Source: Flavihumibacter sp. ZG627 (GTDB lineage: Bacteria > Bacteroidota > Bacteroidia > Chitinophagales > Chitinophagaceae). Taken from it: a stretch of 64,000 nt of DNA. This document shows positions 44,530 through 53,149 of the stretch, piece by piece. Position numbers and translations under genes: made by a program. The stretch covers positions 248,001 through 312,000 of the forward strand of contig NZ_JPHF01000003.1 of NCBI RefSeq assembly GCF_000814325.1. Direction: 5' to 3'. The notes under the pieces were generated by a model. The model saw nothing but the letters and a program-made list of their open reading frames with translations. It was not told where the DNA came from and made no database searches. Each line of letters starts with the position of its first letter. Within the stretch, counting starts at the first letter, position 1.

Positions 44530-45354
44530 ATGCAAAACAGACTATCAAGTAAAGCAAAAGCTATATTTAAGGCGACCTTATTTTGTTTAGTATTTACAGC
44601 GCTTTTCGTTGTTCTTTCCTTTTTCAAAAATTTTCTTCCATCGTCCGCTGAAAGACTTTCTCACGGAATAATCGGGACACTTGCTGCTTTTGTAGCGACT
44701 TGGTTGTTTTTGACATTTGACAAGAAAAAGTTTTCAGCAATAGAGCTCTATTTTGATAGAAAGACCATCATTCGGTTTTTAGTTGGAGTTCTGGTTGGTG
44801 TTTCTATCATGGGACTTTTAGCAGCAGGTGTGATGTACTTTACAAATGTTGGAATTAAGCTTAATCAGAATAGTAATATTTGGTATTTTCTGGTAGTCAC
44901 CACCCCATTAATCCCTTTAGCGTTCATGGAAGAATTAGGATTTAGGGCTTATCCACTTCAAATTCTAGAAGATAAGACAAGCATAAGACTTTCTATCGTA
45001 ATAACTTCTATTCTCTTTGCTTTGTATCACATCGTAAACGGATGGACTATAGCCAGTTCTTTCTTAGGACCAGCAGTTTGGGGCTTAATATTCGGAATAG
45101 CAGCTATCTATTCAAAAGGTATTGCTATGTCCACTGGAATTCATTATGCAGCAAATTTGACGACTTCCGCTTTTGGTGCAAAAGACAATCCTACTTCCAT
45201 ATGGACGATTACACCTACAGACACAGTGACAACGACCTTTTATGGTATGGACTTAACAATCATACTTCCATCTATAGCAATTCTCGTTCTTGGGTTGTTA
45301 ACAATGGAAGTATACTTGAGACGAAAAACTACCACTAACAATGCATTGGCATAA
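44530..45354 (+). CDS. CPBP family intramembrane glutamic protease (cassette 5)
   Basis: This 274-residue protein has about seven membrane helices and the CPBP/Abi (CAAX protease) motifs EExxxR (EELGFR, residues 134-139), a His in LYHIVNG (about 168) and GIHYAANL near 220. CPBP proteins include prenyl-protein proteases and bacteriocin self-immunity proteins. Start is the ATG at 44530; the frame is open upstream but runs through the recombination site. It is the sole gene of its cassette. Confidence 0.85.
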   Translation: MQNRLSSKAKAIFKATLFCLVFTALFVVLSFFKNFLPSSAERLSHGIIGTLAAFVATWLFLTFDKKKFSAIELYFDRKTIIRFLVGVLVGVSIMGLLAAGVMYFTNVGIKLNQNSNIWYFLVVTTPLIPLAFMEELGFRAYPLQILEDKTSIRLSIVITSILFALYHIVNGWTIASSFLGPAVWGLIFGIAAIYSKGIAMSTGIHYAANLTTSAFGAKDNPTSIWTITPTDTVTTTFYGMDLTIILPSIAILVLGLLTMEVYLRRKTTTNNALA

Positions 45355-45385
45355 GCAGTGTTGACGCAAGTATTATCGTCTTCAA

Positions 45386-45529
45386 ACCGCTAATTAGCAT
45401 CAGTTGTCGACTGGACGTTATCTATTCAGCTTTAGAATTATCAATGAACATTTTATTTTTAATCAACATTTGTATGGGCAGTCGAATAAGAAGCTCCCTG
45501 CCTTCGCCAAAACCTTAACGTTGTGCGTC
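45386..45529 (+). repeat. attC-like site of cassette 5 (degenerate)
   Basis: R'' AACCGCTAAT matches the start GTTAGCGGTA at 8/10. An inner TCGACTG / CAGTCGA stem is perfect, and the right arm CCCTGCCTTCGCC ends in TTAACGTTGTGCGTC. The L'' arm expected for this L' is missing, so the site looks like a hybrid of two others. The loop holds GGACGTTATC at 45413-45422. Confidence 0.6.
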
Positions 45530-45549
45530 ATACTAAATAAACCGTGACT

Positions 45550-46635
45550 ATGAAAGTGAAATCACGAAATCAAAACATCTTTATCCTTGGTTGGACATTT
45601 TTAATAGCTGTAACAATCTCGTGCAATAGTCAAAGTCAACCAAATAAAGAAAATCAAAAAGTGCAGGCTAAGACTAACATCGAACGGTTGAAATACACAA
45701 CGGGAGTTCGGTCCTTTTTAGAGGATAGTAGAGGAAACATTTGGTTTGGTAGTGACAAAGAAGGCGTGTGTTTACTTCATAACGGCATGTTCCAATATTT
45801 CACAACACAAGACGGGTTAAGTCACAACCAGGTAAGAAATATTTATGAAGATAAGAATGGTTTAATATGGTTTGAATGTGGTGAAGGATTAAGTGTTTAT
45901 GATGGACAGAAAATATCTGTTTACAAAGAAAGAAATTACGATTCAACAGGAGAATGGAAAATAGGCGATAAAGATATTTGGTTTAAAGCTGACCAAATAG
46001 GATCCGGCTACAACGATCTTGAAAGAGCCTCCGGCGTGTACCAGTATGACGGAAAAAAACTATCCTATCGCACATTCCCTGTAATACCAGGATCCGACGA
46101 TGTGCATGGGTTTCAGTATTCAATTTCGACGCCTTTCGTAAGAGGTAAAAATGGTACGATCTGGTTTGGAACCTACAAAGCATTGATTGGATACAATGGC
46201 AAAGATTTTAAAATATTAAATGATGAATTTTTCGGATTGACCAAAGAAGAAAGAGGTCTGCATATCCGGGGCTTCATAGAAGACCGCAAAGGAAATCTTT
46301 GGATGGCGAATAATGGAAGCGGTGTTTTGGTATATGATGGGAAAGAAGCTATCAATTTCACAACGAAACACAAACTGACAAAGGAAGACACCAAAGGAAA
46401 TTCACTTGAGAGAGCTTATTCTATTGGAGAGGATGCTGAGGGAATTATCTGGATCGGTACAGTAGATTCTGGAGTCTGGAAATATGATGGCACCTCAATT
46501 ACAAATTTTACTGAAAAGGATGGGCTTGGACCTACATTCATTTCTACCATATATAAAAACAAACAAGGAGAATTGTGGTTCGGAGGGAATGGTGTTTACC
46601 GCTTCAATGGCAAGTCTTTTGATAGAATATATTAA
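45550..46635 (+). CDS. Propeller lipoprotein (Reg_prop repeats, cassette 7)
   Basis: This 361-residue protein has a lipoprotein signal (IFILGWTFLIAVTISCNSQ) and at least six two-component-regulator propeller repeats of the type SRGNIWFGSDKEGVCLLHNG, NGLIWFECGEGLSVYDG, and KGNLWMANNGSGVLVYDG. Unlike the kinase at 14513, it has no signalling domain, so it is probably a surface ligand-binding protein. I start it at ATG 45550; GTG at 45544 is in frame. It is the sole gene of its cassette. Confidence 0.82.
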   Translation: MKVKSRNQNIFILGWTFLIAVTISCNSQSQPNKENQKVQAKTNIERLKYTTGVRSFLEDSRGNIWFGSDKEGVCLLHNGMFQYFTTQDGLSHNQVRNIYEDKNGLIWFECGEGLSVYDGQKISVYKERNYDSTGEWKIGDKDIWFKADQIGSGYNDLERASGVYQYDGKKLSYRTFPVIPGSDDVHGFQYSISTPFVRGKNGTIWFGTYKALIGYNGKDFKILNDEFFGLTKEERGLHIRGFIEDRKGNLWMANNGSGVLVYDGKEAINFTTKHKLTKEDTKGNSLERAYSIGEDAEGIIWIGTVDSGVWKYDGTSITNFTEKDGLGPTFISTIYKNKQGELWFGGNGVYRFNGKSFDRIY

Positions 46636-46646
46636 GGCCAAGTACG

Positions 46647-46787
46647 AACGCACAACATCGTATTGTCAATATTGGCGCTAAAAGTTGTATATTAAACATT
46701 TGTAATCCTATTGAACTTTTGTGCAAATATTAGGCTGGCATTTTTCAAATTCCCCCACTATCACTAATACGCAAACCGTTAGATGAT
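46647..46787 (+). repeat. attC-like site of cassette 7, last in the array
   Basis: R'' AACGCACAAC (46647-46656) matches the cassette start GTTGTGCGTC at 9/10. The left arm CGTATTGTCAATATTGG aligns with the right arm (read in reverse complement as CGTATTAGTGATAGTGG) at 12 of 17 positions. The site ends in AACCGTTAGATG. No further matching end box is found downstream, so the array probably ends here. Confidence 0.65.
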
Positions 46788-47001
46788 ACACATTGAAAAC
46801 TGCACATTGCGCAAACGTTACCTGGTAATTCAAACCATCACTCCCGGCGAACAATCTCCGCGGGTCGATTATTCCGCGTTAGCTCAAATACATGCTTTGC
46901 TTAGCCGAATTCAAAAGAATTTCAGGAGCCCCAAACATTTGGACATTGTTACCTACACCCAAATCAAGAAATATTTAATAACCAATAACTTTAACGAATG
47001 A
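46783..47001 (+). CDS. Small unrecognised ORF at the array end
   Basis: This 72-codon frame (MIHIENCTLRKRYLVIQTITPGEQ) starts inside the last core site and overlaps the start of the serine hydrolase gene by 4 nt (ATGA). I recognise no family. The overlap favours translation coupling, but it could also be a chance frame. Confidence 0.3.
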   Translation: MIHIENCTLRKRYLVIQTITPGEQSPRVDYSALAQIHALLSRIQKNFRSPKHLDIVTYTQIKKYLITNNFNE

Positions 47002-48401
47002 AAAATAGACTATTTCTCATTTTCTTCTTTTTGCAATGCGTCAACAGCTTTGCACAAAACAAAATACCATCAAAATCAAACATGCGAGTTGATTCGCTGG
47101 TAAATGCAGAAATGAAAAGTCAACGCATCCCGGGACTTTCACTTATTGTAGTACGTGATGGAAAAATTGATTTTGTAAAAGGCTATGGCTATTCTAATCT
47201 GGAACATAAAGTGCCTGTAAAAGCTGAAACAATTTTTCAGGCGGGCTCTGTAGGCAAACAGTTCACGGCATTTGCTGTAATGCTCCTGGTACAGGATGGT
47301 AAAATTAGCCTCGACGATAAGCTCACTAAATATTTTCCGGATGCACCTTCAGGATGGGATTCTATTACCGTTCGCAACCTGCTAAATCATACCAGCGGCT
47401 TTGGCGACTATACCAATAATTTGCATTACTGGGCTAACTATACCGAGGATAGTTTGTATCAGGAGTTTAGAAAAAGACCATTAATCTTTAAAGCAGGTGA
47501 AAAACAGCAATACAGTAATATGGGTTATGCCACCCTTGGTATCATTATCGGTAAAGCGGCAGGTAAATTTTATGGTGAATATTTAAAGGAACGGGTGTTT
47601 ACGCCATTGGGTATGACGACCGCCAGGATCATCACCGAAGAGGATATTGTACCAAACAGGGCTGCGGGGTATCGGTTGTTGAATGATAGCTTAAAAAACC
47701 AGGAGTGGGTATCTCCTACCCTCAATACCACCGCAGATGGTTCAATGTATGTAACAGCATTGGATATGGCTAAATGGGAAGCAGCTTTAAATGCGGAGAA
47801 ACTACTGAAGAAAGAATATTACAATATGATGTGGGCGCCTACCAAACTCAATGATGGAACAAATGAAAATTATGGGTTTGGCTGGTCAATTGATTCTGTA
47901 AATAACAAACGAATATTGGAACACAATGGTAGCTGGCAGGGATTTGAATGCACTATCAAACGCTATCCCGAACAGAAAATAGCAGTGGTGGTATTTGCAA
48001 ATCTTAAACGTGCCAGTACCTATAAAATCGCAACAAGAGTATTACGTATATATCAACCTGAGTTAAGCATTGCCAGTTTAAAAACAATAAGGGATACAGA
48101 GCCTGGTGTCACAAAACGGGTAAACGAGTTTATAATAAATGTGACAGAAAAAAAATTGCGTGCAGATCAGCTCGCGGCAGAACTAGCACGGGAGATCATG
48201 GATAGCACAATGCAGGAAAGAGGTTCGGATTATTTCAAATCAAAGGGTAAATTCTTAAAATCCGAGTTGCTATCCAGGAAAGAATTGGGTAATGATTCCA
48301 GAGAGTATCGTTACAGGCTATTATTTAGTAAAGAGATATTAGGGTTAATGATACAGTTCAACAAAGAAAACAAGATCGTTGATCTGCGAACGAGTGAATA
48401 A
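46998..48401 (+). CDS. Serine hydrolase of the beta-lactamase/PBP4* family, copy 1
   Basis: This 467-residue secreted protein (signal LFLIFFFLQCVNSFAQ) has the class C beta-lactamase-like motifs SxxK (SVGK, residues 84-87), YxN (YSN, 172-174) and HNG near 317. Family members are D-Ala-D-Ala peptidases or esterases rather than lactamases in many cases. A C-terminal domain of about 100 residues follows. It is followed after 17 bp by a second member of the family. Confidence 0.85.
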   Translation: MKNRLFLIFFFLQCVNSFAQNKIPSKSNMRVDSLVNAEMKSQRIPGLSLIVVRDGKIDFVKGYGYSNLEHKVPVKAETIFQAGSVGKQFTAFAVMLLVQDGKISLDDKLTKYFPDAPSGWDSITVRNLLNHTSGFGDYTNNLHYWANYTEDSLYQEFRKRPLIFKAGEKQQYSNMGYATLGIIIGKAAGKFYGEYLKERVFTPLGMTTARIITEEDIVPNRAAGYRLLNDSLKNQEWVSPTLNTTADGSMYVTALDMAKWEAALNAEKLLKKEYYNMMWAPTKLNDGTNENYGFGWSIDSVNNKRILEHNGSWQGFECTIKRYPEQKIAVVVFANLKRASTYKIATRVLRIYQPELSIASLKTIRDTEPGVTKRVNEFIINVTEKKLRADQLAAELAREIMDSTMQERGSDYFKSKGKFLKSELLSRKELGNDSREYRYRLLFSKEILGLMIQFNKENKIVDLRTSE

Positions 48402-48418
48402 ATATAAAAAATTCTGAA

Positions 48419-49459
48419 ATGAACAAACTGCTGCTTTTTCTCCTCTTACCTTGTCTATCATTTGCACAAGTTGACAGTACTGATATAATTGTTACGCAAA
48501 TGATGAAGAAGCAAAAAATTGTTGGACTTTCCCTGGCTATCATAAAAAACGGAGAGACAGTAACAAACAAAGGTTATGGATTAGCCAATGTTGAATTAAA
48601 CGTGCCGGTAAACTCCGAAAGTGTAATAAGAATTAGTTCAATTAGTAAACAGTTTTTCACAACAGCTATCATGAAATTGATGGAAGAAGGAAAACTAGAT
48701 ATTGATGATGGCGTACATAAGTATTTTCCAGATGCACCTGAAACATGGAGGCCTATTACGATAAAGAACCTGATGACGCACACATCAGGCTTGAAACGTG
48801 AACCACCTGCGTATGACAATTTTAAAATACAACCTGATTTAGACCTTATAAAGTCGGCATATAACTTACCGCTCGATTTTAAAACAGGCGAAAAATTCCA
48901 ATATTGTAATACAGGATATTATATGTTGGCAGAAATCATAAAGCAAGTAAGTGGAATGCCCTGGCAGGATTATATTCATTCTGCGTTATTTATTCCAGCA
49001 GGAATGGGTAATAGTTACCTCACTGATTTTTATCAAATTATTCCTAACCGGGCTAATGGGTATATGCATAAGAAAGACACATTGGTTAATGCCACAGCCA
49101 TGGTTGCCATTCGGCCCAGCGGTGGTTTTCTTTCTACCAGCACCGATATGATACTATGGGATAAAGTATTGAGGGATAAAAATAAGATATTGAAAAAAGA
49201 AAACTGGGAATTGCTTTGGCAGCCATTTATAAAAGCATCTGGCAGCCTTGAATCTAAGGCTCACTATGGATTCGGATGGTATATTGATGAACGCAACGGA
49301 CACAAGGTCATTTGGCATGGTGGTGCTAATGCTGGGTTCAGATCCAATTATGCCCGTTTTGTAAATGATGATTTATCCATCATTATATTAACCAATACGG
49401 AAGAGGCCAATCCGGGAGCTATTGTAGGGGCTTTGTCAGCGTATTATTTCAGAAAATAG
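48419..49459 (+). CDS. Serine hydrolase of the beta-lactamase/PBP4* family, copy 2
   Basis: This 346-residue secreted protein has SxxK (SISK, residues 74-77), YCN in FQYCNTGYYM and HGG in WHGGANAGF. It is shorter than its neighbour because it lacks the C-terminal extension. The two genes are in tandem and probably arose by duplication. Confidence 0.85.
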   Translation: MNKLLLFLLLPCLSFAQVDSTDIIVTQMMKKQKIVGLSLAIIKNGETVTNKGYGLANVELNVPVNSESVIRISSISKQFFTTAIMKLMEEGKLDIDDGVHKYFPDAPETWRPITIKNLMTHTSGLKREPPAYDNFKIQPDLDLIKSAYNLPLDFKTGEKFQYCNTGYYMLAEIIKQVSGMPWQDYIHSALFIPAGMGNSYLTDFYQIIPNRANGYMHKKDTLVNATAMVAIRPSGGFLSTSTDMILWDKVLRDKNKILKKENWELLWQPFIKASGSLESKAHYGFGWYIDERNGHKVIWHGGANAGFRSNYARFVNDDLSIIILTNTEEANPGAIVGALSAYYFRK

Positions 49460-49485
49460 GCATTATATTATCCGCCATTGTTTTC

Positions 49486-49590
49486 TTAAGCACTGATTTC
49501 AAGCTTATACCCTTTGCCGCGTATAACAACAATCTTGATATTCGGATCAAATTCCAGTTTTTTCCTAAGTTTTGATATGAACATATCCAG
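49486..49590 (-). pseudogene. C-terminal remnant of an OmpR/PhoB-type response regulator
   Basis: The minus strand encodes LDMFISKLRKKLEFDPNI and then VVIRGKGYKLEISA before a stop, which is the recognition helix and wing of a winged-helix regulator. A stop codon lies immediately upstream and nothing else of the protein remains. It lies between two + strand genes. Confidence 0.7.
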
Positions 49591-49630
49591 GAATTAATCA
49601 AAGTATTTTTGAGGCACCAACTTAAAAAAT

Positions 49631-50134
49631 ATGAAAAAACTAATTTATGCGCTGATCTTACTACTGGTTGTGGTAAGCGGACTAGTATTTGCGCCCAAGC
49701 CACTCCCTGCTGCTGAAATGAAATCCGAATTGAGCAAATGGGAGGCAACCCCTGATGGTATCAGGTTCAAAAAGTGGGAAGCGTCTCGTAAAGGTAAAAA
49801 AGTGCTTGCCGATGCGGCTAAAATAAGTAAGCATATAAACGCTTTCACCAATATGGAGGCTGTTGTAACCTCTCTTTCTCTTCCGCCGGGCTCACGATTA
49901 GGCTTCGGAGTGATGGCCAGGATCAATGGTGAGGATTATATAATTAGTTTCGGGCTGGAAGAGACTAATGAATTTCTGCAATTACGTAGCCTGAAAGTTA
50001 ACGACAAGATAATTATAAGGAGCAATAATGTATCGTACGCACCCAAGTATTCATATTCAATAATATCGGGCGACTATGTGGAACGAGATGGTAAAATAAT
50101 TTACAAACGTGCCCCTCGCAAAGACGGTTGCTGA
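49631..50134 (+). CDS. Secreted protein of unknown function
   Basis: This 167-residue protein has a signal peptide (LIYALILLLVVVSGLVFA) and a mature domain rich in beta strands and Lys. I see no known motif. It follows the OmpR remnant and precedes a small ABM-like gene. Confidence 0.6.
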   Translation: MKKLIYALILLLVVVSGLVFAPKPLPAAEMKSELSKWEATPDGIRFKKWEASRKGKKVLADAAKISKHINAFTNMEAVVTSLSLPPGSRLGFGVMARINGEDYIISFGLEETNEFLQLRSLKVNDKIIIRSNNVSYAPKYSYSIISGDYVERDGKIIYKRAPRKDGC

Positions 50135-50245
50135 GAATAGCAGGCCTGAACGTCGTTTTACTTGCATTATTCAGGCAAATTGTCTATTTTAATAGAGGGT
50201 GTAAAACATTCTACTTTAATAATTCTATCATATTAAATCGATATT

Positions 50246-50512
50246 ATGCCAACTATAGTAGCTCGTCACAAAGTAGGTAATTTTGACACATGGCTTAAAG
50301 GCCATCAAGACAGAGTAAACATATTTGCTCCAGCAATTTCAAGTTTTAAAACCTTTCAGGATGCAGATGATCCTAATTCAGTGGTTTTAGTAATTGAAGT
50401 AACTGACATTGAAAAACTTGGTGCCATAATAAATGATCCAGCCAATGCTCACTTGAAAGCCAGTCACACCGTGATAGACCCGATTACAATGTCTATGCCT
50501 GTAGATATATAA
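50246..50512 (+). CDS. Small ferredoxin-fold protein (ABM/dimeric barrel-like)
   Basis: This 88-residue protein (TIVARHKVGNFDTWLKGHQDRVNIFA ... DPNSVVLVIEVTDIEKLGAIIN) has the beta-alpha-beta pattern of dimeric alpha-beta barrel proteins such as antibiotic biosynthesis monooxygenases. No catalytic residues can be assigned. It lies upstream of the AraC regulator. Confidence 0.6.
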   Translation: MPTIVARHKVGNFDTWLKGHQDRVNIFAPAISSFKTFQDADDPNSVVLVIEVTDIEKLGAIINDPANAHLKASHTVIDPITMSMPVDI

Positions 50513-50597
50513 GCAAAGACCAGAAAACAGTGAGCATGTTTAATACAGTACAGGAAAGTTTGTGGCGACAATTCGGTGCAAGTATCGACAGCAAAAG

Positions 50598-51446
50598 ATG
50601 AACAACCAAACGCCAACTATCCGTACAGAACAATGCATTATTCATCCAGCATTACGTTCGCTGATCCGGAATATCGTTATTATAGAAGCTGATTTTGGCG
50701 ATAGTCCGGTTAGTATTGAGGGTAATTATATGCCCTCGCCCGACCAGGCAATGTTCATCAATCTTTATACCCGGCTTAAATCCAAAAGATCAGGCGAGAA
50801 CAATTTCAATACTGTTACCTCTTGTACATTGATAGGAGCACAAATCACTCCCTTCAAATTATTGGTTGAAGAAAGCCATAAAACGGTATCAATTATTTTT
50901 CAGCCTGGAGGACTAAACCGGTTTTTGAATATCCCGATGACGGAAATATTTGACAATGGTTACAGTGCCAGAGAAGTTGTAGGCAGGGAGATAGAAGAAC
51001 TTTTAGATAAGTCTCACGATACTATTTCTTTAAACGAATTGGATAGTATTATACAATCATATTTTCTCCGGAAACTATCCCGGGTAAAAGAAGCGTTACC
51101 CATTGACTTTGCCCTGCAACATCTCCTGGCAAACTACAATACGAATATGGACAAGATTGCAGGAATGGCTTGTATGAGTATCCGTAGTTTTGAGCGGAAA
51201 TGCAAAGAACGATTAGGTATGCCTGCCAAGATGTATGCACGAATAGCCAGATTTCATAATGCATATAAAATTCTCGAAAGCAGCCCGATCATCTCCTGGA
51301 CAGATCTGACATATGGATTAGGATATTACGATCAAACACACTTTATCAAAGATTTTAAGGAATTTGCCAGGGTCACACCTACGATCTTACAAAGAGAATT
51401 ATCTGACGAACATTTACAGTTTCAACTGGATTGGGACAGTATTTGA
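50598..51446 (+). CDS. AraC family transcriptional regulator
   Basis: This 282-residue regulator has an N-terminal DUF6597-type sensing domain and a C-terminal AraC helix-turn-helix pair (about residues 180-270; MDKIAGMACMSIRSFERKCKERLGMPAKMYARIARF and LTYGLGYYDQTHFIKDFKEFARVTP). I start it at the ATG at 50598; an in-frame ATG lies at 50562. It probably controls the following membrane protein gene. Confidence 0.85.
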   Translation: MNNQTPTIRTEQCIIHPALRSLIRNIVIIEADFGDSPVSIEGNYMPSPDQAMFINLYTRLKSKRSGENNFNTVTSCTLIGAQITPFKLLVEESHKTVSIIFQPGGLNRFLNIPMTEIFDNGYSAREVVGREIEELLDKSHDTISLNELDSIIQSYFLRKLSRVKEALPIDFALQHLLANYNTNMDKIAGMACMSIRSFERKCKERLGMPAKMYARIARFHNAYKILESSPIISWTDLTYGLGYYDQTHFIKDFKEFARVTPTILQRELSDEHLQFQLDWDSI

Positions 51447-51509
51447 TTTTGTCGTTTTTCTACTATCAGGGCTCTTTTCTCCTAGATAGCTTTGTAGAAA
51501 TGACAAAAT

Positions 51510-51992
51510 ATGAGAAAAAAAGTTCTATACGCATGCGTTGCATTTTCAAGCGGATTGTTTTTTACCCTTATCTATAATTCCATAGTTAATGCAGCCAACT
51601 GGGAAAGCAATATCCCACAATCCATAACAGCGACGAGGGACTTTTTTGTTGTTGCCAATCCGGGGACTTTCTTTCAGGTGGTAGACCCAGCAAACATGCT
51701 TTTGAATGTGTTGGCATTGATCTTATTCTGGAATTTTCCTTCCATTCGGTTGTTTTTGGGGATTGCTTTAATTTGTTATGTTTCATCAATGGTTTTAACC
51801 TTTACCTATTTTTATCCCCGCAATGAAATTATGTTTCTTTCAAAACCCCTTCCCGATGCGGAAACACTCAAAAAAGCAGCATCAGAATGGGGAAGAATGG
51901 GTTGGGTAAGGTGTTTGTTAACGTTGGCTGGCCTTGTCTGTACTTTCATAGCGTTGGATAAAGCCAGTTCAAGACCACAAAAACTTGGTTAA
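51510..51992 (+). CDS. Membrane protein (DUF1772/anthrone oxygenase-like)
   Basis: This 160-residue protein has four hydrophobic helices and resembles DUF1772-type proteins (VFYACVAFSSGLFFTLIYNSIVN-like start; NPGTFFQVVDPANMLLNVLALI). Function is unknown. It lies 64 bp after the AraC gene; an 8-bp inverted repeat GCTATTAA / TTAATAGC at 52040-52067 follows it. Confidence 0.6.
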   Translation: MRKKVLYACVAFSSGLFFTLIYNSIVNAANWESNIPQSITATRDFFVVANPGTFFQVVDPANMLLNVLALILFWNFPSIRLFLGIALICYVSSMVLTFTYFYPRNEIMFLSKPLPDAETLKKAASEWGRMGWVRCLLTLAGLVCTFIALDKASSRPQKLG

Positions 51993-52139
51993 TTACAGAA
52001 AGAGATCAGATTACTATTAGTATCTGAAACGGAAAACATGCTATTAACATGCGATTACCTTAATAGCCGTTAGAATACCCGAAATGTTGGGCATCAAGCG
52101 CTTTGACTTCACAATTTTTGATGTTTTCAAATACATATA

Positions 52140-52168
52140 TCCCAATATGGGAACATTGTGTATCTTTG
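52140..52168 (+). promoter_or_regulatory. Promoter and probable operator of the second higBA
   Basis: TATCTTTG (52161-52168) matches the -7 box. Twelve bases upstream lies TCCCA-ATA-TGGGA (52140-52152), a perfect 5+5 inverted repeat overlapping the -33 region, which fits autorepression by HigA. The toxin start is 14 bp downstream. Confidence 0.55.
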
Positions 52169-52182
52169 ACAAAAGCTAAAGG

Positions 52183-52476
52183 TTGAGAGTTATTGCCAAG
52201 AAAATTCTACGGAAGTTCTGGGAAAAGCATTCTGACTGTGAGCAGCAGTTAAAAGTATGGTACCTGGAGGCGAGCAAAGCGGAATGGAAAAACACGAAAG
52301 TTATCAAGGCCGAATATCCTTCTGCCAGCTTTGTAGCGGACAACCGGGTGGTTTTCAACATCAAAGGCAATCACTACCGGCTAATTGTGAAAATAAACTA
52401 TGATTATCAAATGGTGTGGATACGTTTCATCGGGACACATGCCGAGTATGACAAAATCGACGCCACTAAATTTTAA
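52183..52476 (+). CDS. higB: HigB family toxin
   Basis: This 97-residue protein matches the HigB_toxin family (RVIAKKILRKFWEKHSDCEQQLKVWYLEASKAEWKN ... FNIKGNHYRLIVKINYDYQMVWIRFIGTHAEYDKID), an mRNA-cleaving toxin distinct in sequence from the cassette HigB. It uses a TTG start codon, where the family's conserved first Met-Arg-Val lies. The antitoxin gene follows after 3 bp. Confidence 0.92.
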   Translation: MRVIAKKILRKFWEKHSDCEQQLKVWYLEASKAEWKNTKVIKAEYPSASFVADNRVVFNIKGNHYRLIVKINYDYQMVWIRFIGTHAEYDKIDATKF

Positions 52477-52479
52477 GCA

Positions 52480-52836
52480 ATGACAGTTAAACCAATAAAA
52501 ACCAAAAAGGATTATGCTCAGGCAATGGAGCGACTGGAAATGCTATTTGACGCAAAAAAAAATACCACAGAGGGAGACGAACTGGAAGTGTTGAGTATTT
52601 TGATTGAAAAATACGAGGATGAGCATTTTCCGATTGGACTACCAGACCCTATAGAAGCCATCAAATTTCGCATGGAGCAATTGGGATATAATCAGGCGGA
52701 CTTAGCCAAAGTGGTTGGACTTAAGAGTCGAGCGAGTGAAATCTTAAACAAAAAGAGAAAATTATCGCTGGAAATGATACGTCAGCTTCATGACAAATTG
52801 CATATTCCGACCGAAGTATTAATACAGCCTTACTAG
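52480..52836 (+). CDS. higA: HigA-type antitoxin, XRE family
   Basis: This 118-residue protein has an acidic N-terminal toxin-binding part (DYAQAMERLEMLFDAKKNTTEGDELEVLSILIEKYE) and a C-terminal helix-turn-helix (RMEQLGYNQADLAKVVGLKSRASEILNKKRKLS). It neutralises HigB and represses the operon. It is 3 bp after the toxin gene. Confidence 0.92.
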   Translation: MTVKPIKTKKDYAQAMERLEMLFDAKKNTTEGDELEVLSILIEKYEDEHFPIGLPDPIEAIKFRMEQLGYNQADLAKVVGLKSRASEILNKKRKLSLEMIRQLHDKLHIPTEVLIQPY

Positions 52837-53149
52837 TGAATAGTAGGAACGCCATGCCTGTGAATGGAGCGACAAGAAAATGCAGCAGGTAAGCCCCCCC
52901 ACCTACATTATACCATCAATACATTAGTACCCTATCCATGGAGAATTGATAAGAGTGTTCAGGGTTGGAAGAAAATGTATTATTTGAATCCCATTGAGTA
53001 TCTTAACGAAATTCTTTCGTCAATCCCTTCCCGCTAAGGCTAATTGTGTAGAGCCTCCTGACGCAGATTACCTCTTTTTTGACGCTTTCATAGCCTATCT
53101 GTTTTCCAGCTAAGAAGTACATTTGGATTGTAACTAAAAAAGTAGACCC
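52837..53149. other. Gene-free stretch
   Basis: No coding frame, terminator or promoter stands out in this 313-bp stretch after higBA. The only structure I see is the 6-bp inverted repeat ACGAAA-TTC-TTTCGT near 53005. Confidence 0.5.

Larger units (their letters stand above)
40748..46787 (+). other. Integron-type gene cassette array
   Basis: Five cassettes in the same orientation start at the core G of 40748, 42780, 43671, 44500 and 45520. The first 9-10 nt of each cassette (for example GTTATGCGGC at 43671) is the reverse complement of the box at its own end (GCCGCATAAC at 44341). Matches are 10/10, 9/10, 10/10, 8/10 and 9/10. Each end box opens an imperfect palindrome that closes with AACGTT or a variant. 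Contents: an ORF-less cassette, a secreted protein, HigBA, a CPBP protease and a propeller lipoprotein. Confidence 0.75.
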
